From JANQLU01 sp964434955 (lineage in GTDB: Bacteria; Planctomycetota; Planctomycetia; Pirellulales; Pirellulaceae): DNA of 8,210 nt. Positions 6,023-8,210 of this stretch are shown here, piece after piece. The notes beneath the pieces were generated by a model. The model had not been told where the DNA came from and searched no databases. It saw only the letters and a program-made list of their open reading frames with translations. The stretch lies in assembly GCA_964434955.1 (NCBI GenBank), contig CAYSXI010000217.1, positions 1-8,210 of the forward strand. The letters run 5' to 3'. The number at the start of each line of letters is the position of its first letter. Positions within the stretch are counted from its first letter, which is position 1. The position numbers were made by a program, and so were the translations under genes.

Positions 6023-7477
6023 CTATTTTTTGGACGCGTTTTCCCGTTGTTCGATTCGGGCGATTGCTGCTCGAATTGTGCGTGCCAAGCCTGGATTACC
6101 TGCAGTATCTACGGCTTCCAACAGTGGCTTGCTGTCATTCCCCCCTCGTTCGCCCATGAGTTGAACGAGGCGGACCCTGGCACTCGGCGATACGTTTTCC
6201 AGCTTGTTGGAAAATAAGGTGTGAAGCGGTGTCTTCATGTCGATCTTGAGTCGACTTCGATTACTCCAAATGTATGAAAAAATTGGATCCCGGTGCGCCG
6301 GATTGGACGCAATTGCTTCCATTAGTTTGAGGTTCGTTTCAGGTTGGTCCCATTCGACGATCGTGTTGACGATTTCTCGGGTGAACTTCTTTTTGGCGAG
6401 TCCCAGCATCTGCGAGCACGCCGACGGGTCTGAAAAGTACTCGACCGCCTTGGTGAAATTAGGCTGGTTCGCTTTGTACATCATCGAGTTGCGTTCTTGG
6501 CCGGTAAGAACAGCGAAGATCTCTGGCGCACGTTTCGTTCGCTGTTTTTCGGTCGTCAGTTTTTCGATAAGGATTTGGCAAGCCTTGTCGCGGAATGCCG
6601 CTTCGTCCAGACTGCGAATGGCAATTTGAATCAACTGCTCGTCGTTTGATTGGCTTTCGACCAGAGGTTGAACCACAGCGTGGATCGCCGGATCGTAGTG
6701 AAGGGAATAATAGAGAAGGGAATCCAGATCGTTCTCTTTCTGGAAGGCATCGCAAAAAATCTTGAACAAGGAAGGGCGGTACGCAGCTTTGCGAGAAAGA
6801 GCAATTCGTTCCTTCGAACTGAGGCGGGGGAGCAAAGCCTCGATGAATTTAACTTCGATATCCGCGTGATTATCGCTTACCTTTTCTTCTGGTAATTCAA
6901 AGATGCGATCCGCGGCGGAAAGCCACTGCTTTTTTGGTGTTTTCGATTGATTGTCGAGAATCCATTGGAGCGCAGATGTATGAGCCCATTGGCTAGGAAG
7001 CAAAAGCATATGAAGAGCCGCGTCCAGGTTTTCCACAGCCAGCATTTCTCGACCCTGTTCATTGATCAATGCGGCGTCGACCTCGCCCTTCATCAAAACA
7101 GTTCGTTGGACCCCGGAATAGTTTTTGGTAATTTGAGATTCGCGAAACGCGTATTCGGTGGGGCTGGCCAAGTCGTAAACCATTCCACCTGTTCGCCCCG
7201 CCGGCTGTGCCTTGAGCAACTTCTGCATTTCGACGTTGTTCGGTAGGCGTCTGTTTTCACGGACAAATTTCTCAATGACCGGCTTCATGCTTTCGCTCGC
7301 GGAGGTTCGCGCTTCTCGCCGTTCGGCGGATTTGCTTACCGGAATTCTCGGATCAGCGGCGCCGCGATTGAAACCCCAAAACATCAGCAACACCAAGCCA
7401 ACTCCGGCGATGGCGAAAAATCCGAAAAAACAGACGATGAAAATCCGAATCAGCGGCCAGGGACTTTTTTCTTTCAT
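6023..7477 (-). CDS. Membrane-anchored helical-repeat protein, unknown function
   Basis: I do not recognise a named family. The 484-residue product starts with MKEKSPWP, then has one strong membrane segment at about 9-35 (LIRIFIVCFFGFFAIAGVG and following), so most of the protein probably lies outside the cytoplasm. A basic/acidic linker (about 48-75) leads to a small mixed region (76-140: RRLPNNVEMQKLL, GGMVYDLASPTEYAF) faintly like the soluble part of pilin-type or secretion-associated proteins. From about 145 to the end it is almost all amphipathic helix with HEAT-like periodicity, ending in a capping-type repeat (ARVRLVQLMGERG, LARTIRAAIARIEQR). The start at 7477 is preferred to the ATG at 7531, which would put 18 charged residues before the anchor; GAGAAG lies shortly upstream. 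It converges on the S46 gene with 21 bases between stops and no visible terminator. Probably a scaffold; no catalytic motif seen. Confidence 0.83.
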   Translation of the reverse strand: MKEKSPWPLIRIFIVCFFGFFAIAGVGLVLLMFWGFNRGAADPRIPVSKSAERREARTSASESMKPVIEKFVRENRRLPNNVEMQKLLKAQPAGRTGGMVYDLASPTEYAFRESQITKNYSGVQRTVLMKGEVDAALINEQGREMLAVENLDAALHMLLLPSQWAHTSALQWILDNQSKTPKKQWLSAADRIFELPEEKVSDNHADIEVKFIEALLPRLSSKERIALSRKAAYRPSLFKIFCDAFQKENDLDSLLYYSLHYDPAIHAVVQPLVESQSNDEQLIQIAIRSLDEAAFRDKACQILIEKLTTEKQRTKRAPEIFAVLTGQERNSMMYKANQPNFTKAVEYFSDPSACSQMLGLAKKKFTREIVNTIVEWDQPETNLKLMEAIASNPAHRDPIFSYIWSNRSRLKIDMKTPLHTLFSNKLENVSPSARVRLVQLMGERGGNDSKPLLEAVDTAGNPGLARTIRAAIARIEQRENASKK

Positions 7478-7779
7478 GAGTCTTCTCAATGAATTCGGGG
7501 TGCATTTGTGGCTTCGGTCAGGTCGGGGCAAATTGAAGTTGCCTCGCGTCCGATTTGTATTTGACGCTAAGGGATTCTCAGAGCCATGGGAAACTCAGAT
7601 TCGGCCGCGATTGGAAGCACAGCTAGCCGCCGTGTCCCAGGGTTGGGCGGCCGTTCCACCGAGGCATTTGTTTCGCTGCAACGGTCTCCCAATTTTATCG
7701 CGGCAAGTTGGGCACGCAACCTTCTGCCAAGAATGAGATTTGAAGCCCGGGTGATGGTTGCCGTATGGATGCCAAACGT
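7478..7779. other. Intergenic region between the two minus-strand repeat genes
   Basis: These 302 bases hold no gene with a credible start. On the minus strand a frame open from 7849 to its stop at 7595-7597 encodes a CPTC motif followed by another Cys 13 residues later, but it has no ATG or GTG start; it is discussed as a finding. Plus-strand frames crossing the region are judged shadows. No strong hairpin-plus-T terminator for the upstream gene and no clear promoter for the downstream gene were found. Confidence 0.5.
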
Positions 7780-8210
7780 TCAGTTTTGTTTCTTGGTTTT
7801 CCGGGCAATTCGAATGATCGCGTCCTGGGCCACTTTTCGAGTTTCTGCATCACGAGCATTCTTTCGCAGTTTTTCCAATTCAGTTAGGCATTTGTCGGTT
7901 CCGCAAACTTTCAAGAGTTCGCAAATTCGGCGTTGGTCATATTCGCGTTCGGTTTTCAAGTTTTCAATGAGGATATCTTCAAAGTGGTAATTGGTCTGGA
8001 GAAGGGCCTTGTGGATACGCCCGGGGATCGCGCCATAGTCACACATGAGGCGAATCAACTCCGTGTAGGCTCGCTTGTCGTTCAGGTCAATCAAATGGGC
8101 AATGATCTCCCGGTCAAAATAGGAATTCGCCTCCAGCCACAAAGCGATATCGACCGAGTTCTCCGGTGTCCCGAATTTCTCGAGAATCGCCTTGATGTCA
8201 GCGTTTCTAA
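7780..8210 (-). CDS. Helical-repeat (HEAT-like) protein, C-terminal 142 residues
   Basis: The frame is open to the right edge of the window, so only the last 142 residues are seen; a TTG at 8140-8142 is internal, since coding character continues upstream of it (RNADIKAILEKFGTPENSVD). The visible part is all predicted amphipathic helix in repeats of about 30-40 residues: REIIAHLIDLND, AYTELIRLMCDYG, HKALLQTNYHFEDILIENL, RRICELLKVCG, CLTELEKLR, RKVAQDAIIRIARK. This is the look of HEAT/ARM-type scaffold proteins. The last helices resemble those ending the downstream gene's product, so the two may be paralogues. The C-terminus is basic (RKTKKQN). It is transcribed towards the 6023-7477 gene, 302 bases away, so co-transcription is possible but unproven. 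No enzymatic motif is visible and no function is assigned. Confidence 0.8.
   Translation of the reverse strand, partial: RNADIKAILEKFGTPENSVDIALWLEANSYFDREIIAHLIDLNDKRAYTELIRLMCDYGAIPGRIHKALLQTNYHFEDILIENLKTEREYDQRRICELLKVCGTDKCLTELEKLRKNARDAETRKVAQDAIIRIARKTKKQN

Noticed and set aside
7478..7531. Earlier ATG (7531) for the minus-strand membrane protein
   Set aside because: It would place 18 residues, many charged, before the membrane anchor; the ATG at 7477 directly precedes a typical short N-terminal anchor and has GAGAAG upstream.
7212..7736. 174-codon plus-strand frame across the gap between the two minus-strand genes
   Set aside because: It overlaps the anchor-encoding end of the minus-strand gene, has no ribosome site, and its product is low in recognisable features.

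Overview
The window looks like chromosomal core DNA of a planctomycete, most likely in or near the Pirellulaceae (Rhodopirellula/Blastopirellula-type). This is an inference from gene content: a bacterial Ate/Bpt aminoacyl-protein transferase, a regulator with an N-terminal excisionase/MerR-type HTH and a C-terminal receiver, an S46 dipeptidyl-peptidase and large HEAT-like single-pass membrane proteins. Moderate G+C and generous intergenic spacing fit as well. No mobile element, CRISPR array, rRNA or tRNA is visible.

Layout, left to right. (1) Bases 1-1234: most of a replicative helicase gene dnaB, cut at its 5' end by the window edge. (2) 1235-1552: non-coding, with one weak terminator-like hairpin. 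(3) 1553-2251: bpt, an aminoacyl-tRNA-protein transferase of the N-degron pathway. (4) 2252-2949: about 700 bases without a convincing gene but rich in structure: a 16-base near-perfect direct repeat, several hairpins, a perfect 11-base dyad and a good Shine-Dalgarno site. Its last 200 bases look like a structured 5' leader for the next gene. (5) 2950-3522: an HTH-receiver regulator whose receiver lacks several conserved residues, closed by a textbook intrinsic terminator at 3570-3605. (6) 3606-3856: leader of the next gene, with three GATTG-containing dyads. (7) 3857-6001: a secreted S46 serine dipeptidyl-peptidase with complete catalytic residues and the arginine that marks DPP11-type (Asp/Glu) specificity. 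(8) On the minus strand, converging on the peptidase with 21 bases between stop codons: a 484-residue membrane-anchored helical-repeat protein (6023-7477). Upstream of it lies the 3' part of a second helical-repeat gene (7780-8210), which may be a tandem paralogue.

The genes do not form one operon. The plus-strand genes are separated by 250-700 bases and each appears to be its own transcription unit. Bpt (cytoplasmic, adds a residue to N-terminal Asp/Glu) and the DPP11-like enzyme (exported, releases dipeptides ending in Asp/Glu) both deal with acidic residues near N-termini, but they act in different compartments, so I treat this as coincidence unless synteny says otherwise. The most interesting items are the structured leader of the atypical regulator, the degenerate receiver, the readable specificity of the S46 enzyme, and the tandem repeat proteins with a cysteine-motif reading frame between them. 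I see no clear, wholly new multi-gene system.
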